From: Saxidomus purpurata
Lineage: Eukaryota; Mollusca; Bivalvia; Venerida; Veneridae
Length of the DNA stretch: 64,000 nucleotides
NCBI GenBank assembly: GCA_022818135.1
Contig: JAFMSR010000002.1
Location: 59,263,740 to 59,327,739, forward strand
Reading direction: 5' to 3'
Positions 18,214-30,051 of this stretch are shown here, piece after piece; position 1 is the stretch's first letter; each line of letters starts with the position of its first letter. The notes below the pieces were generated by a model. That model made no database searches. It saw nothing but the letters and a program-made list of their open reading frames with translations, and was not told the DNA's origin. The translations under genes were made by a program, and so were the position numbers.

Positions 18214-21200
18214 ATGGATTACAATACAGCTGAGGTAAATACTGAATGCATCAGACCCTGCCTCAGCATCATATCATGGAATATTCGGGGTATGAGATCC
18301 GAATCATACAGTAAATGTAATGAATTGCAAAATTTTTTAATTGACCAAAAAGAACCTATAGATGTAATTTGTTTACAAGAAACTCATTTAGCAGAAAAAC
18401 ATAATCCTTTCAAATTCAAGGATTATCAAAAACCTGTTATGTTTTACAACAAAGAAACCCCCGCCTCAGGGGGATTATGTATATATGTCCGCAACGGACT
18501 TTCATACTTAACGAAACAAACAGATTATAATACTATTAATCAAAACATTGCAATAGAGATCATTGGCAAAGATAGTAACATTTCGATTTATAATTACTAC
18601 ACAAACAGTAAAGATAACAACAACATAAATGTTTTTAGAAATAGCTTCAAAAACTTAGGACAGTCTAATGTAATAGTAGGAGACTTTAACTTAAAACATC
18701 CACTTTGGAACCCAGAAAATGATTTTAGGCGCGATGCTGGGGCAGAGGATCTGATAGACTTCATGAATGAAACAGATCTCAATTGCATCAATGATGGCCA
18801 ATGCACCCGTCTCGCCGAGCAGGCAAACCAGATAGACTCAGCCCTGGATCTATCTATAGTCTCCTCAGGTCTGCACCCCAGGGCAACGTTCCTTGTAGTC
18901 GACAATAGCTTCAATAGTGACCATCTACCTGTAATAACAATAATAGAAACACCAATAAGGTTTGAAAATGCTATTATAAGTGAAAAATGGCTCATAGACA
19001 TGGCATCCACTGCTCAGTGGATGGAATTTCACCATTTATGCATGACAGAATTGAATTATAAGATAAAAGAACAAACAGTTGAACAAAATTTCAAAGAATT
19101 CTTAGATAAACTCAATAGTATTTTAGAAAAAACAATTCCAAAATCAAAACCAAAAATTGTAAAAACTAGAATCAAAAAGGTATGGTGGACACAGGCATGC
19201 CACGAAGCCATACGAAGTAGAGAAATTAGACGTAAAATTCACAAAAGGGAAAAAACTCCCATAACTCTCATTCTATTTAAAATGGCCCGGGCAAGAGCAG
19301 TAAGAATAATTAAAAAAGCAAAGCAAGACAGTTGGCGCAATTTCTGCTCAACTATAACAAGCAATACCTCATCTAAAGAAGTTTGGAATTTTGTAAACAA
19401 AGTAAAAGGCAGAGTACCAAAAAGCAATCCAGTATTTAAAATAGGACAAGATATTATTACTGAGCCAAAAGAAAAAGCTAACGCATTAGTCCAACAATAT
19501 GCTGAAGCCAGTAGTAATAAAGGATACACTAGAGACTTTCTGGTAAACAAAATAATTATTAACAGAGCAGTTAATGAAAATATTAATAATAGAAATAATG
19601 ACAACTCCCAAGAATACAATCAAAAATTTACTATATTTGAATTTAATAAAGCTTTGTCGAACTGCAAGGACGGTGCGCCGGGAGAAGACCTGATACATTA
19701 CAAAATACTTAAAAAATTACCACAGGAAAGCAGAAATACACTCTTACAAATTTTTAATCAATCATGGGTAGAGGGCACCACGCCAGAAAGCTGGAACCAT
19801 GCAGTTATCATTCCATTACTAAAACCTAATAAAGACAAAAATGAACCCGCCTCTTATAGACCAATTTCTCTAACATCAACATTTACAAAATTAATGCAAA
19901 AAATGATAAAACCCAGACTGTGCGCATATTTGGAAAAAAACAATATAATGTCTAAATACCAATCAGGATGCAGATCACATCATTCATGTGATGACAATAT
20001 TACACGATTAGAATCAGATGGCAAAATCGCACAGGCAGAACATAAATATCTTATAGCTATATTTTTAGATCTTAGTAATGCTTTCGATAAAATGTGGAAC
20101 GGAGGAGCACTATTGCAACTCCAAAACTCCGGAATACAAGGACGAATGATAAAATGGTTAAGGTGCTTTCTACAAAACAGACAGATTAAGGTAAAATACA
20201 ATGGAGCTCTCTCAGAGGTAGTGGAAACAGTAAATGGGTGCCCCCAGGGAGCGGTTCTGTCCCCCATAATTTTTAGCCTCATGATGAATACCTTTGAAAC
20301 ACAAATCAACGAATTAAACAGAGAAAAACCTACTATAAATGCTAAAATATCTCAATTTGTAGACGACTCCGCCACATGGCTAACATCATTAAGTCCGGTA
20401 CAGGCAGTAAAAAAAGCACAAACTGTTTTGAATACAATAGAAAAATGGAGCAAATCCTGGGGCTTCATAATTAACCCAGCAAAAACTCAAGTGTTATTAA
20501 TACATAGACCGTCCGTAAAACCTCCGGAAAGAGCCAACAACTTTCCGAAATTAACGTTATGTGGTACGAACCTCACATATAATGAACACGCAAAATTTTT
20601 GGGAATGTATTTTGACAAAACTCTATCATGGAAAATGCATATAGAACATATGACAAAAAGATGTCTTAAAGATCTAAATATCATTAGAGCAGTAAAGGGA
20701 AAATCTTGGGGTACAGACAAAAAATGCCTTCTAAACATTTACAAGGCCCTCATCCTTAGCAAAATCAATTATGGCAGCATAGTATACGCCTCCGCAAAAG
20801 AATCACAACTAAAAAAGGTTCAAAGAATACAAAATAGGGCACTAAAAACCATAATAGGATGTCCGAGGCATACCTCTACTCTCCCATTACATACCGAAAC
20901 AGCAATGATCCCACTACCTTTACAGAGAGAACTTCAAGCACTAAAATATTGGGCCAGAAGCTCCAGACTGGGCCCAAACTTACCTATCAATGACGATATA
21001 TGCGATCACCCGGCATATTTTTACAAAATCAAAAGTAACAAAAATTTAAAGAAACCTTACACACAACACATCAGAACTCTAATTACAGAATACGGCCTAG
21101 GCGATACCCAAATTCAAGAACCGTGCTATGAACAACTAATCAATATTGAAATGCCTGAGATCAATTTAGATCTAGTAGGAAAAATTAACAAATCTGAAAA

Positions 21201-22122
21201 CGCTGAAAGAAACAAAATTATTGCAAATCTAAACATTATTCGGCACTTTAGAGACTTTACCCAAATTTATACAGATGGAAGTAAGGACCCGTCAAAACAA
21301 ATAGCAGGGGCGGGCATAGTAGTTATAGGAGAAGACGGAACAATCTTACACAACAAGAGTTTAAAGCTTCAACATCAAGTTTCAATATTTACATGCGAAT
21401 TAGCAGCAATAGATTATGCGATAACTTACTGTAAAGAAAATCATATTACAAAATCAGTCATTATTAGTGATAGTCTTAGTTCCTTAATGGCAATAAAATC
21501 AGGACAATCTCACAGACAAGAAATGATCTTTAATATACTAAAAACAATCACAGATATAAAACATAGAGGGGACGAAATTCAGTTAATGTGGGTACCAAGT
21601 CATGTGGGCATAAACGGAAATGAATTAGCAGACGACAAAGCAAAATACGGCAGCACTTCCGGTACAGAAATTCATATTAAGCTCAGCGTACCGGAAGTCT
21701 ACAGCATCATAAAAGACAAAGTAAAACAAAAATATCTACAGCAATGGGAAACTTACTGCTCAACACATAACATAGAAATTAATATTAAACCGCCTAGCAA
21801 ATTACAAACGTACCATCATGATAGAAAAATAGACACAATGTATACTAGACTTAAACTAAAAAGTAGCTATCTTAAAGGGGACCGATACATAGAAGACAAA
21901 AACTGCCAACACTGTAACGAAATAGAAAATTTTGGCCATCTAATGTTTCACTGCCCATTATATTCGGAAGAAAGGAAAATATTTGAAACAAAACTTTTGA
22001 AATTAGAACTAATAACTATTACGGAAAAAACTCTGTTAGATCCACCAAAAGAAATAGCACAAGATATTCGCCTGGCCGTATTCGAATTTATCAAAAATAT
22101 AGGATACAATGAAAAAATATAG
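18214..22122 (+). CDS. ORF2 of I-clade LINE: endonuclease, reverse transcriptase, RNase H (1302 aa, open)
   Basis: Cuts the target and copies the element RNA. Endonuclease (about 15-240): SWNIRGMRSES, ICLQETHLAE, VGDFNLKHPLWN, NSDHLPV. Reverse transcriptase (about 500-770): YRPISLTS, IFLDLSNAFDKM, CPQGAVLSPIIFSLM, and the catalytic FVDD at about 715 in place of the common YADD or FADD. RNase H (about 1018-1145): YTDGSKD, CELAAIDYAI, SDSLSSLMAI, WVPSHVGINGNELADDKA, giving the D-E-D-H/D set. A C-terminal CQHC...H....C motif lies at about 1230. No stop or frameshift over 3.9 kb suggests recent activity. ATG 18214 is the first in frame. Confidence 0.96.
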   Translation: MDYNTAEVNTECIRPCLSIISWNIRGMRSESYSKCNELQNFLIDQKEPIDVICLQETHLAEKHNPFKFKDYQKPVMFYNKETPASGGLCIYVRNGLSYLTKQTDYNTINQNIAIEIIGKDSNISIYNYYTNSKDNNNINVFRNSFKNLGQSNVIVGDFNLKHPLWNPENDFRRDAGAEDLIDFMNETDLNCINDGQCTRLAEQANQIDSALDLSIVSSGLHPRATFLVVDNSFNSDHLPVITIIETPIRFENAIISEKWLIDMASTAQWMEFHHLCMTELNYKIKEQTVEQNFKEFLDKLNSILEKTIPKSKPKIVKTRIKKVWWTQACHEAIRSREIRRKIHKREKTPITLILFKMARARAVRIIKKAKQDSWRNFCSTITSNTSSKEVWNFVNKVKGRVPKSNPVFKIGQDIITEPKEKANALVQQYAEASSNKGYTRDFLVNKIIINRAVNENINNRNNDNSQEYNQKFTIFEFNKALSNCKDGAPGEDLIHYKILKKLPQESRNTLLQIFNQSWVEGTTPESWNHAVIIPLLKPNKDKNEPASYRPISLTSTFTKLMQKMIKPRLCAYLEKNNIMSKYQSGCRSHHSCDDNITRLESDGKIAQAEHKYLIAIFLDLSNAFDKMWNGGALLQLQNSGIQGRMIKWLRCFLQNRQIKVKYNGALSEVVETVNGCPQGAVLSPIIFSLMMNTFETQINELNREKPTINAKISQFVDDSATWLTSLSPVQAVKKAQTVLNTIEKWSKSWGFIINPAKTQVLLIHRPSVKPPERANNFPKLTLCGTNLTYNEHAKFLGMYFDKTLSWKMHIEHMTKRCLKDLNIIRAVKGKSWGTDKKCLLNIYKALILSKINYGSIVYASAKESQLKKVQRIQNRALKTIIGCPRHTSTLPLHTETAMIPLPLQRELQALKYWARSSRLGPNLPINDDICDHPAYFYKIKSNKNLKKPYTQHIRTLITEYGLGDTQIQEPCYEQLINIEMPEINLDLVGKINKSENAERNKIIANLNIIRHFRDFTQIYTDGSKDPSKQIAGAGIVVIGEDGTILHNKSLKLQHQVSIFTCELAAIDYAITYCKENHITKSVIISDSLSSLMAIKSGQSHRQEMIFNILKTITDIKHRGDEIQLMWVPSHVGINGNELADDKAKYGSTSGTEIHIKLSVPEVYSIIKDKVKQKYLQQWETYCSTHNIEINIKPPSKLQTYHHDRKIDTMYTRLKLKSSYLKGDRYIEDKNCQHCNEIENFGHLMFHCPLYSEERKIFETKLLKLELITITEKTLLDPPKEIAQDIRLAVFEFIKNIGYNEKI

Positions 22123-22800
22123 ATTAGGACCGATTACATAATGGACTGCTCGGCAAAACACCAGAACAAACATACACACTACTGAAAACACAAACGTCAT
22201 AGGTGACTTTTACGGAGTGTTAATGCCGCCCGGCAATCACTCGAACCCACACACCCACACGGTCGTACCAAAAGACCAAGGGGAAGTATGATGTAGTACA
22301 CGGACTGCGCAAGTGTAGATCGACTAAAAACCGTATCTTACCCTTTATTTGGGACTCCCACCTTAACGAAATAATGCGTAACTCGCAATGGGGGAAAAAC
22401 GGTACTTGGACTCTGCAGGAGCATGGTGCGCGGAATGCATGGTGCTAACCCTGAGCTCTAGGACCCTATATTCAGAACACAGCACACAACTCACACAACT
22501 CTATATTTGATAAAAGTACATAGGGGTAGATATGGCAAGTCTATTATAGATTGTAGATATGTTATTTCGTAGATTAGATTAGAATAGGCAAGCCAGTATC
22601 GCATTTTAGTGACATAAACATATGGAACATTTTGTTCTCTACTCGCTAGCAATGATAAGGCTGGTCAGAAAATCGATAAACAGGTAGTAGCGGCCGGACA
22701 GTTCGCTTACGGTCGTAAATTTTCCGAAACAGACCGGAAAACCGCTGATTGTTTCGGCAGCTCAATCAATAAAAATCGATATTTGCTTGCGTAATATTAG
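22123..22800 (+). other. 3' UTR of the I-clade LINE and its flank
   Basis: Less AT-rich than what follows, no ORF. The end of the element was not fixed: there is no clear poly(A) or short-repeat tail. The composition change at about 22560-22790 is the likely boundary. Confidence 0.4.
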
Positions 22801-25800
22801 CCCGAGGATATTAAGATGTACTGTGTATTACGCTAAAATAGAAATCTTTAATCTTATTGCATTTATCCCAGCTATCGTTTTGTACTATTACATTGTGTGT
22901 TTAAAAAGCAACTGTTGTAAAATAGAGATTACAGAGAAATGAAGCAACACTGATTTGAATAATAGAGCTATTATAGATTTATCAGTTTGAGGGGGGAAAT
23001 GTTGTTTTTTTTATGAATATACCCTCGAATTTCATTAACTTTTGTTAAATCTATGCAATGCACAGAGCTATTCGTGTAATAATTGTTGACAGGATCATGC
23101 GGACAAACTACAGGAGTAATAAGCTATTAATTTAACTTTATATTGTTGAATTAATTTTATTAAATTGAATCACATATTATATCAAAGCATCCGCATTTAA
23201 TGTAATTAAGTGAAGCTTTACAACATAAATCATACACGGCATCACCAACTTGTATCGCAATGACAGTCACACTTTCACAGCTTTTTCTTCGCACGTGCTT
23301 AAAAGCCATAAGTGGTTGTATATCTTGAAAGCAATTAGTTCTCTAAACTTAAAAGCTACCAAAAACTACCTTTAAAAAAATGGTCCGCGCAATTTTTAGT
23401 ATATGAAAGCAATTGGTAGCTTGATTCTAATATTGAATTGTGAAGAAAAGTTTTCATTAGGCATATACAAAATCGATGTCATCGATTTCATATTCTGTTA
23501 GCTGTGAAAAAACAAACAACACGATAGACACAATGCATGAACGTGTGCGTCATCTTTGAAAATTTGTTATTTACATAGCTTACAAGGTAGATGTTATATC
23601 GTTTAATTAATTACGGTACTGTTTCCCGTGTGCTTGACGCCAACGTTACACGTGCGTAAAATCTACAAGATAGAAATAAATGTGCTACAGCAGAAGCTTG
23701 AACGACACACTTAAGTGTCGAGGATTATTTTGAAATTATTCACATGAAATCATGAACGTTTCTTCGAAAAAAATATTTTAAAGTGCGAGTTATTTAAAGG
23801 TTACTTTTGTTAATAAAAGGAATAATCAAGTAAGGTCTTTTTTTCGTTGTCCCTTTCCACAGTAGTTAATTGTTCTCTAAAAGCAAACAGTAATACATTT
23901 ATTAAACTAACTAAAATACATTTCATTGTTTCTGAGATTGGTGTACAATAAAAAAGATATATATAATACACACATTTAGGGTAATAAATTACCAAGACTA
24001 ACAAAGAATTTTATTGCACCGTAATAATCCATATCCGTTCTAGTGTTTTATTGCCCCGGGGTATATTGTAAAACGCAAGTGGTAATTCTTATGACAGATT
24101 TTAAGTTTTTTTAAAATATGTAAGTTTACCGTAATAACATCTTATTTGCATTTTCTTTTTCAAGTTCTGGTATTTGATCAAAATACTAAAAGTACATAAT
24201 TCACAAACATTATTTTTCGACATTACATGTACCTGATTTCGATTTCTGACCGGTCTTAACTTTTTCATTTGTCAACCACCTTTCAGTTACAAAATGTTTA
24301 TAGGGGGACCTAAGTAGAAGTAAATGACTGTCAAAATACGCACAAATAGCAAAGCAAAAAAAAACAACATCACCACATTTATGACGGGTGAGATCTATCC
24401 GGACGAACGGATTCTGAAAACAAATTCTTTCATATAAAATAAGCGTCACAATTTGAAAGTGACATACGTACTTGTGTATATGTGTGTTTGTGTGACATTA
24501 CAACAGTCCCGTGAAAATGTGTAAAAATTACAATGTATACACAAAATCTTTTTTCACAGGTGTTACATTTACCTGTTTACGTTAAGTTGAAACAAGTGTG
24601 AAATTTAGTCACTTTGCTACAATACAGATATAACTTTAACCAAATGCAGTCCTTTTCATTTTCTCATTTAATTTACACATGAATAAAGCATACCGAGACT
24701 CGTTCAAAGATTGGTACAATCATTATTCACTTTTTCCTCTTCATATAAGTCATGCCATCCTTACGTTTTAAAGCAACAATACAATACAAAATCATCACGA
24801 TTTTAATACGATAGTAATCGACAACTTCCGTGAAAATTACGGACGCGCCCGATCTGTATTACGATTACATTTTTAACTGACTGTACTTATAAAAAATATT
24901 TAAAAAGGTAAGCGAAATCCTTCAAATATTTTATTTATTTTTACACCAATTTATAGTTGATATAATTCCCTTGCCGATGTCACTGAAGCAAAAACAATCT
25001 TATAATTGATGTTCTATGTATGGGTCAAAGTATTGAGACAAATGACCCAAAAAGCTGACTAAAAGCCTTGCAATCCTTAACATTTCATATGGAAAATGCG
25101 GTGGTACTTTTGTAATTAAAAAAGGTAAGTGAAATACCAAATTAATCTTTTTGAAATTTACATCATTATAAAGAGGAAAAATAATATTAATTCGTCTGAC
25201 CGAAGCAAAAACGATTAATTACACGGTTTTTTATTTAATAGGATTAAACCGAAACCTCCCTTCTTTGTTTAATGTGTAAAAGCCGCGTCTAATCGATTAT
25301 CGGGAAAACATGAAAGTTCCATATGACAAACCACAAGAAACCCTAACACACCCGTAACCAGGGGGTCGTAATTTATCTTTAAGTAGTTTAGTATACTTTA
25401 TTATACATGTATATTGTTAACAAGAATGAGCTTCCGGTACAGAAAGGTCAAGGACATCAAACCCCCACCTCAGGGAATCTTTGAGACAAAACACATATCA
25501 AAACACTGAATTCATATACCTCCGGAAAACATGAAAATTTTATAACAAAAACTTTAGAACAGATAAAGGCACCCAACACCCTAGCCTACTAAAGCACGAT
25601 TTAGTAAAGATTTGAAAGAAAATAGAAAAGATTGAAAACATTAGACAATTTTACAGAAATTTATTCCGCGATTTTCCAAAATTTTGTAGCATAAAAGACA
25701 ATTTATAAAGGATACAAAACATTGACAGTTTATATTTCGACCAAATTATATTTAGAATAACAAGGACCAAAGATATAACACAAAAAACCGTAAGAAAAAA

Positions 25801-27283
25801 GCTTTATTTAAACAAAATCGGCAAAAAATCCTTTTTTCTCTATCTAAATATATAAAAAACACATGTATAGAATAATTACTACAAATACCTACCACGTGAC
25901 AAACCCGGTATAAAGCCGACATCTTGACATGTGACGGAAGCTCAGTAGATTAGATAGTTATTAGTCATTTTATAGAAATATGTGAAATTAACAAATTTTT
26001 ACTTTTCAGCGGTTCTAGTGTCTGAGTAAGAAATTTGATACCTACATAGGAAAAAATAGTGTCTGTGGCGACATACCATTATAACCCACGCATATACAAA
26101 CCCCTGGTGATTACAAAAACAAACATACAACTAATAAATGTCCAAAATAATCACCAGGACAATGACTGGAAAAACGTAGAAAATAGAAATAATCACAATT
26201 AATGACTGCTTAAACAAGAAAATGCATACTTAATGCCCATATAAAAAGTCATAACTAACCAAAAACAGTGATTGAACCTATAACTAGATACCCCAGACAT
26301 TGCAGAAAATGCATAAAACACTACTTATTTCCTAAATGGAAGCAGTAATCTACTGTCAAAAAATAGCCGGATCCAAAAAAGCCAAACGCGCACCTGTTAT
26401 AACTCCATCCGGTTCGTGCGCACTAAAAGTCGCAGTAGGTCACCCAAAACCAACAAGTAGGTCAGGTCAAGTAGTACGAACAGCAATGTTAATCTTGAAA
26501 AGCATATCTAACTTTCGCAATTATATTTTCGAACCAATAAAGATGTGTAATATAAGATCAAAACTACATTAAGAACAATCTTACTCAGGCACGAAAAACC
26601 CAATCACTCACAACAAAGAAGATGTGAAAAGTACTGGTTAGTCAACCAGGATCAGGAATAGTAGTTCACCAGCATCTGTCCGAGGACCGAATCGCCGATC
26701 ATGCAAATCATGATCTACACTTACTTCTTTTATTATTTATAAGTAAAAAATAAAACAGATTAACAGATTTAAATTAAAATTTCCTTCTGAAACAATTAAA
26801 AAGAATTTCTCACCAAAATTCCACAAAATTTGAATAAAATTTCTATTTTACGAACTCATGATCTACAGCAACATTCATATATTTAAAGACAAATTTTGGC
26901 ATTTTATCTAATTTATGATACAAATGATTCAAATAATTACATTAATGACTGTGCTTTTTCAACAGTAGTAGACCGAACTGGCGGCCCGTGGTAACATTTT
27001 GTCTCTCCTGGCCCGATTTTTGCTTCTAGCTCCGGTAGTAAACAACCAACTAGACAAGTCTCTTTATAATTTTCTATGTACACCATTAATATTAAAGAAG
27101 TAAATTTAACAAGAGCCTGTGCGGTTGCTGGCTTATTTGGGTTTTAAGGGGTTTTTATATTTTCAAAATTTCAGAGTAGAAACATAAGTCAAACTTTCAT
27201 GCATACTTTTTAACTTGTTCAAATAAGTAAAACCATCTTTTCGGACAACATTTTATTCTATCATTCAGGACAATTAAATTTTT
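22800..27283. other. 4.5 kb AT-rich, no gene recognised
   Basis: Only short ORFs, none with recognisable motifs, on either strand. The right part (about 25.2-26.9 kb) is rich in A and C on the plus strand. No continuation of the U2-targeted LINE, no U2 3' part and no RINT1 exon could be recognised. Confidence 0.5.
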
Positions 27284-27783
27284 NNNNNNNNNNNNNNNNN
27301 NNNNNNNNNNNNNNNNNNNNNNNNNNNNNNNNNNNNNNNNNNNNNNNNNNNNNNNNNNNNNNNNNNNNNNNNNNNNNNNNNNNNNNNNNNNNNNNNNNNN
27401 NNNNNNNNNNNNNNNNNNNNNNNNNNNNNNNNNNNNNNNNNNNNNNNNNNNNNNNNNNNNNNNNNNNNNNNNNNNNNNNNNNNNNNNNNNNNNNNNNNNN
27501 NNNNNNNNNNNNNNNNNNNNNNNNNNNNNNNNNNNNNNNNNNNNNNNNNNNNNNNNNNNNNNNNNNNNNNNNNNNNNNNNNNNNNNNNNNNNNNNNNNNN
27601 NNNNNNNNNNNNNNNNNNNNNNNNNNNNNNNNNNNNNNNNNNNNNNNNNNNNNNNNNNNNNNNNNNNNNNNNNNNNNNNNNNNNNNNNNNNNNNNNNNNN
27701 NNNNNNNNNNNNNNNNNNNNNNNNNNNNNNNNNNNNNNNNNNNNNNNNNNNNNNNNNNNNNNNNNNNNNNNNNNNNNNNNNNN
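27284..27783. other. Assembly gap (500 N)
   Basis: Exactly 500 N, so the size is nominal. Missing exons of RINT1 could in principle lie here or beyond. Confidence 1.
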
Positions 27784-28544
27784 TATGAAAGTTATGCACG
27801 AGTATGAAAAATGAGTGAACTGTTGTTGATTTCTTTTTATGCAATAAAATTATTAAACTTGAAGGGTGTGGCGTATAACTTCAAATACTAGTAGTGAACT
27901 ATCATAAACTTTGGTGTTGAGACGATTTTGAGAAAAGTGCATGTGACATACAGTGTGACTGTTGATTGATTAAAATAAATTTGATTAAATTTTGATTTTG
28001 TAATGAATCAAGTTCAACGTCTAGAGTACTTCCGGTATACATTTTATTACCGCTTACTTTCGTTTTCAATTCTCAGAGTTTTCGACCATTCGTCGAAAGT
28101 TTTCGACAATATTCGACAGTAAAACATTTCTATCAATTGTTCTTTCTTTAACATGTCGCATTCTACCACCTGTCCTTTCTGTTTAATGTCGTATTCTATC
28201 GAGTGTCTTTCGGCGAATTGTCGTGCACCGGATGGCCCCACATCACTCACCTGGGTACCATTGGCCACTTCCATGTCAAATGGGCGAAAGACATTTCGTC
28301 AAATTGAAATTTCGATCACAATTTCATCTGCTGTAACACTTGGTCAAATTGTCAGTCAGTTTAAAAGTTTTTTGTCAGATGTCAAAAGTTCTTAATAATT
28401 GATACTTTCATTTTGTACTACTAATTTACGTGGCATATTGTTGCATCAACTTGATTTAGACACTTAACATGTTCAATACATTAAACATCCTAATGGATTT
28501 TAACAGATTCTCCCCAAAACTAGAGTCATATTAAATAACTTATA
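27784..28544. other. Non-coding stretch, no supported gene
   Basis: Holds a 75-codon minus-strand ORF (28047-28274) without known motifs. A consensus-like donor CAG|GTGAGT follows its first eight codons (minus strand, about 28250), so a small first exon is possible but unsupported. Confidence 0.4.
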
Positions 28545-28860
28545 TTATAACCTAACCCAAAAGTTTAAATTATACATTCCAGTTATTATCAATAAAAAGA
28601 GCTTTTTAAAATATGCTGCAGTATTACAAAACATTCAATACCCTATGTAAAGGTGTTGTTGTACAATTATGGGTGGATATTAATTTATTACAGAAGTTTT
28701 CTCTGTTGAATATTTCTGCTAAAAGTAGCATTTTTTATATAATGTTGTTCTTTAAAATTGTTTTTAATTATCATTTTATGTTCATTGAACACATTGCTTA
28801 TGTTTGGAGAATATAATCTGCTGGATGTACGGAGTGTCCATTTAAAATTCTCAATGTTTA
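28545..28860. repeat. Dispersed repeat R, copy 3 (undivided)
   Basis: Contains both the left block seen at 3853 and 5400 and the right block seen at 10560-10812, joined without the 369-bp repeat. It therefore shows the structure before those insertions. Confidence 0.6.
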
Positions 28861-29289
28861 ATACAAAAAACAGTATAATTCAAGATCAAGGCTAGTAGCC
28901 TATGATTTAAGTAAAGGCCAGATTTCTATTAGCAGTAATGTTCCAAAGCAACTGACTGCTTGATTTGGTATAGTTTGATGGTGACAAGATCTCTCCCCGT
29001 GTGTAGAGTCTACACAATCATCCCACTCAAAGCAATAAAGGAAGCTGACTGCTTAAGCTCCTCCTTTCTGACAAACAACAATTTTATTTCTCATAACTAC
29101 TGAGATATTAGTTAAACATTTATACTAATGGAAATTGTTTTACTCACCCATGTTATCAATAAATTGTCATTGTCATTGAAATGGGGGTTGAGAAAAGACT
29201 TATTTCATTTCTTATGACAAATTCTGTCATAATGGCAGATGGAAAAAGTTGCTTAATTTTGTGAAATAACAACATATTGCAGGTGCAAA

Positions 29290-29945
29290 CAAGCAAGAGG
29301 GCCAAAATGGCCCTATATCGCTCACATGAGACCTACTTAAGACCATATGTGACCAAACTTCAACCCTAAACTATATATCATAAACACAAACATTCTGTTT
29401 TAACTTGACAAGACAATCCTTCTGACCAATTTAAATGATGATTGGCTATAAAATGTGACTTCTTGAGTACCAACAAGGTTTTCCTCAGAACTGACCTGGT
29501 GACCTAGATTTTAATCCCATGTGATCCACACAAACATTCAGACCAACTTTCCTGATATACACAAGGTTTTTCTATGATTCAACCCCTAGACCTCGTTTTT
29601 GACCCCAGATGACCCATATTCAAACACAACCTATATTTCATCAAGGCAGTCATACTGACCAAGCTTCATGAAGATCCAATGATAAATGCAACTTCTATTG
29701 CACACACAGGGTTTTTCTGTGATTTGACCAGGTGACTTGGTTTTTGACCTAAGATGACTCATATTCGAACTCAACCTAGATTTCATCAAGGTAATTATAC
29801 TGACTAAGTTTCATGAAGATCCAGTGAAGTAGTCCATTTAGCATACACAAGGTTAAGTGTGGACAGACAGACAGAAGACAGACAGATGACGGCCATTAGG
29901 CAATCACAATAACTCACCTGGAGCACTTCGTGCCCAGGTGAGCTA
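29290..29945 (+). repeat. Dispersed repeat with about 145-bp internal units and terminal hairpin
   Basis: Starts near AAGAGGGCCAAAATGGCCC. It holds three to four related units (CATATTC.AAC.CAACCTA.ATTTCATCAAGG, CATGAAGATCCA.TGA). It ends with a GACAGACAGA stretch and the hairpin TCACCTGG AGCACTTCGTGC CCAGGTGA (about 29917-29941). A 5' fragment of the same family is at 57893. Confidence 0.75.
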
Positions 29946-30051
29946 AAAATTGGGGTGCAAGGTCACTCATGAATTCAATACTTCAGTACATTCATTGTTC
30001 TTACCTATTTTTAACCTATAACACACAAATTAATTCATTAATAAGACTTAC

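Larger units (their letters stand above)
17030..22780 (+). mobile_element. I-clade (Nimb-like) LINE inserted in the U2-targeted LINE
   Basis: A near full-length element: ORF1 with three zinc knuckles (17062-18164, one frameshift), ORF2 with APE, RT, RNase H and a terminal CCHC (18214-22122), and a 3' UTR of up to about 0.65 kb. The combination of three-knuckle ORF1 and RNase H downstream of RT points to the I superfamily (I, Nimb, Ingi). Both ends are approximate: no target duplication was resolved, and the missing part of the host LINE is not recognised after it. Confidence 0.88.

Noticed and set aside
26336..26572. 78-codon ORF in the AT-rich region
   Set aside because: No recognisable domain and no flanking gene structure.
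28047..28274. 75-codon minus-strand ORF with a good splice donor after codon 8
   Set aside because: No family recognised, no partner exon identified; could be chance. Transcript data would decide.
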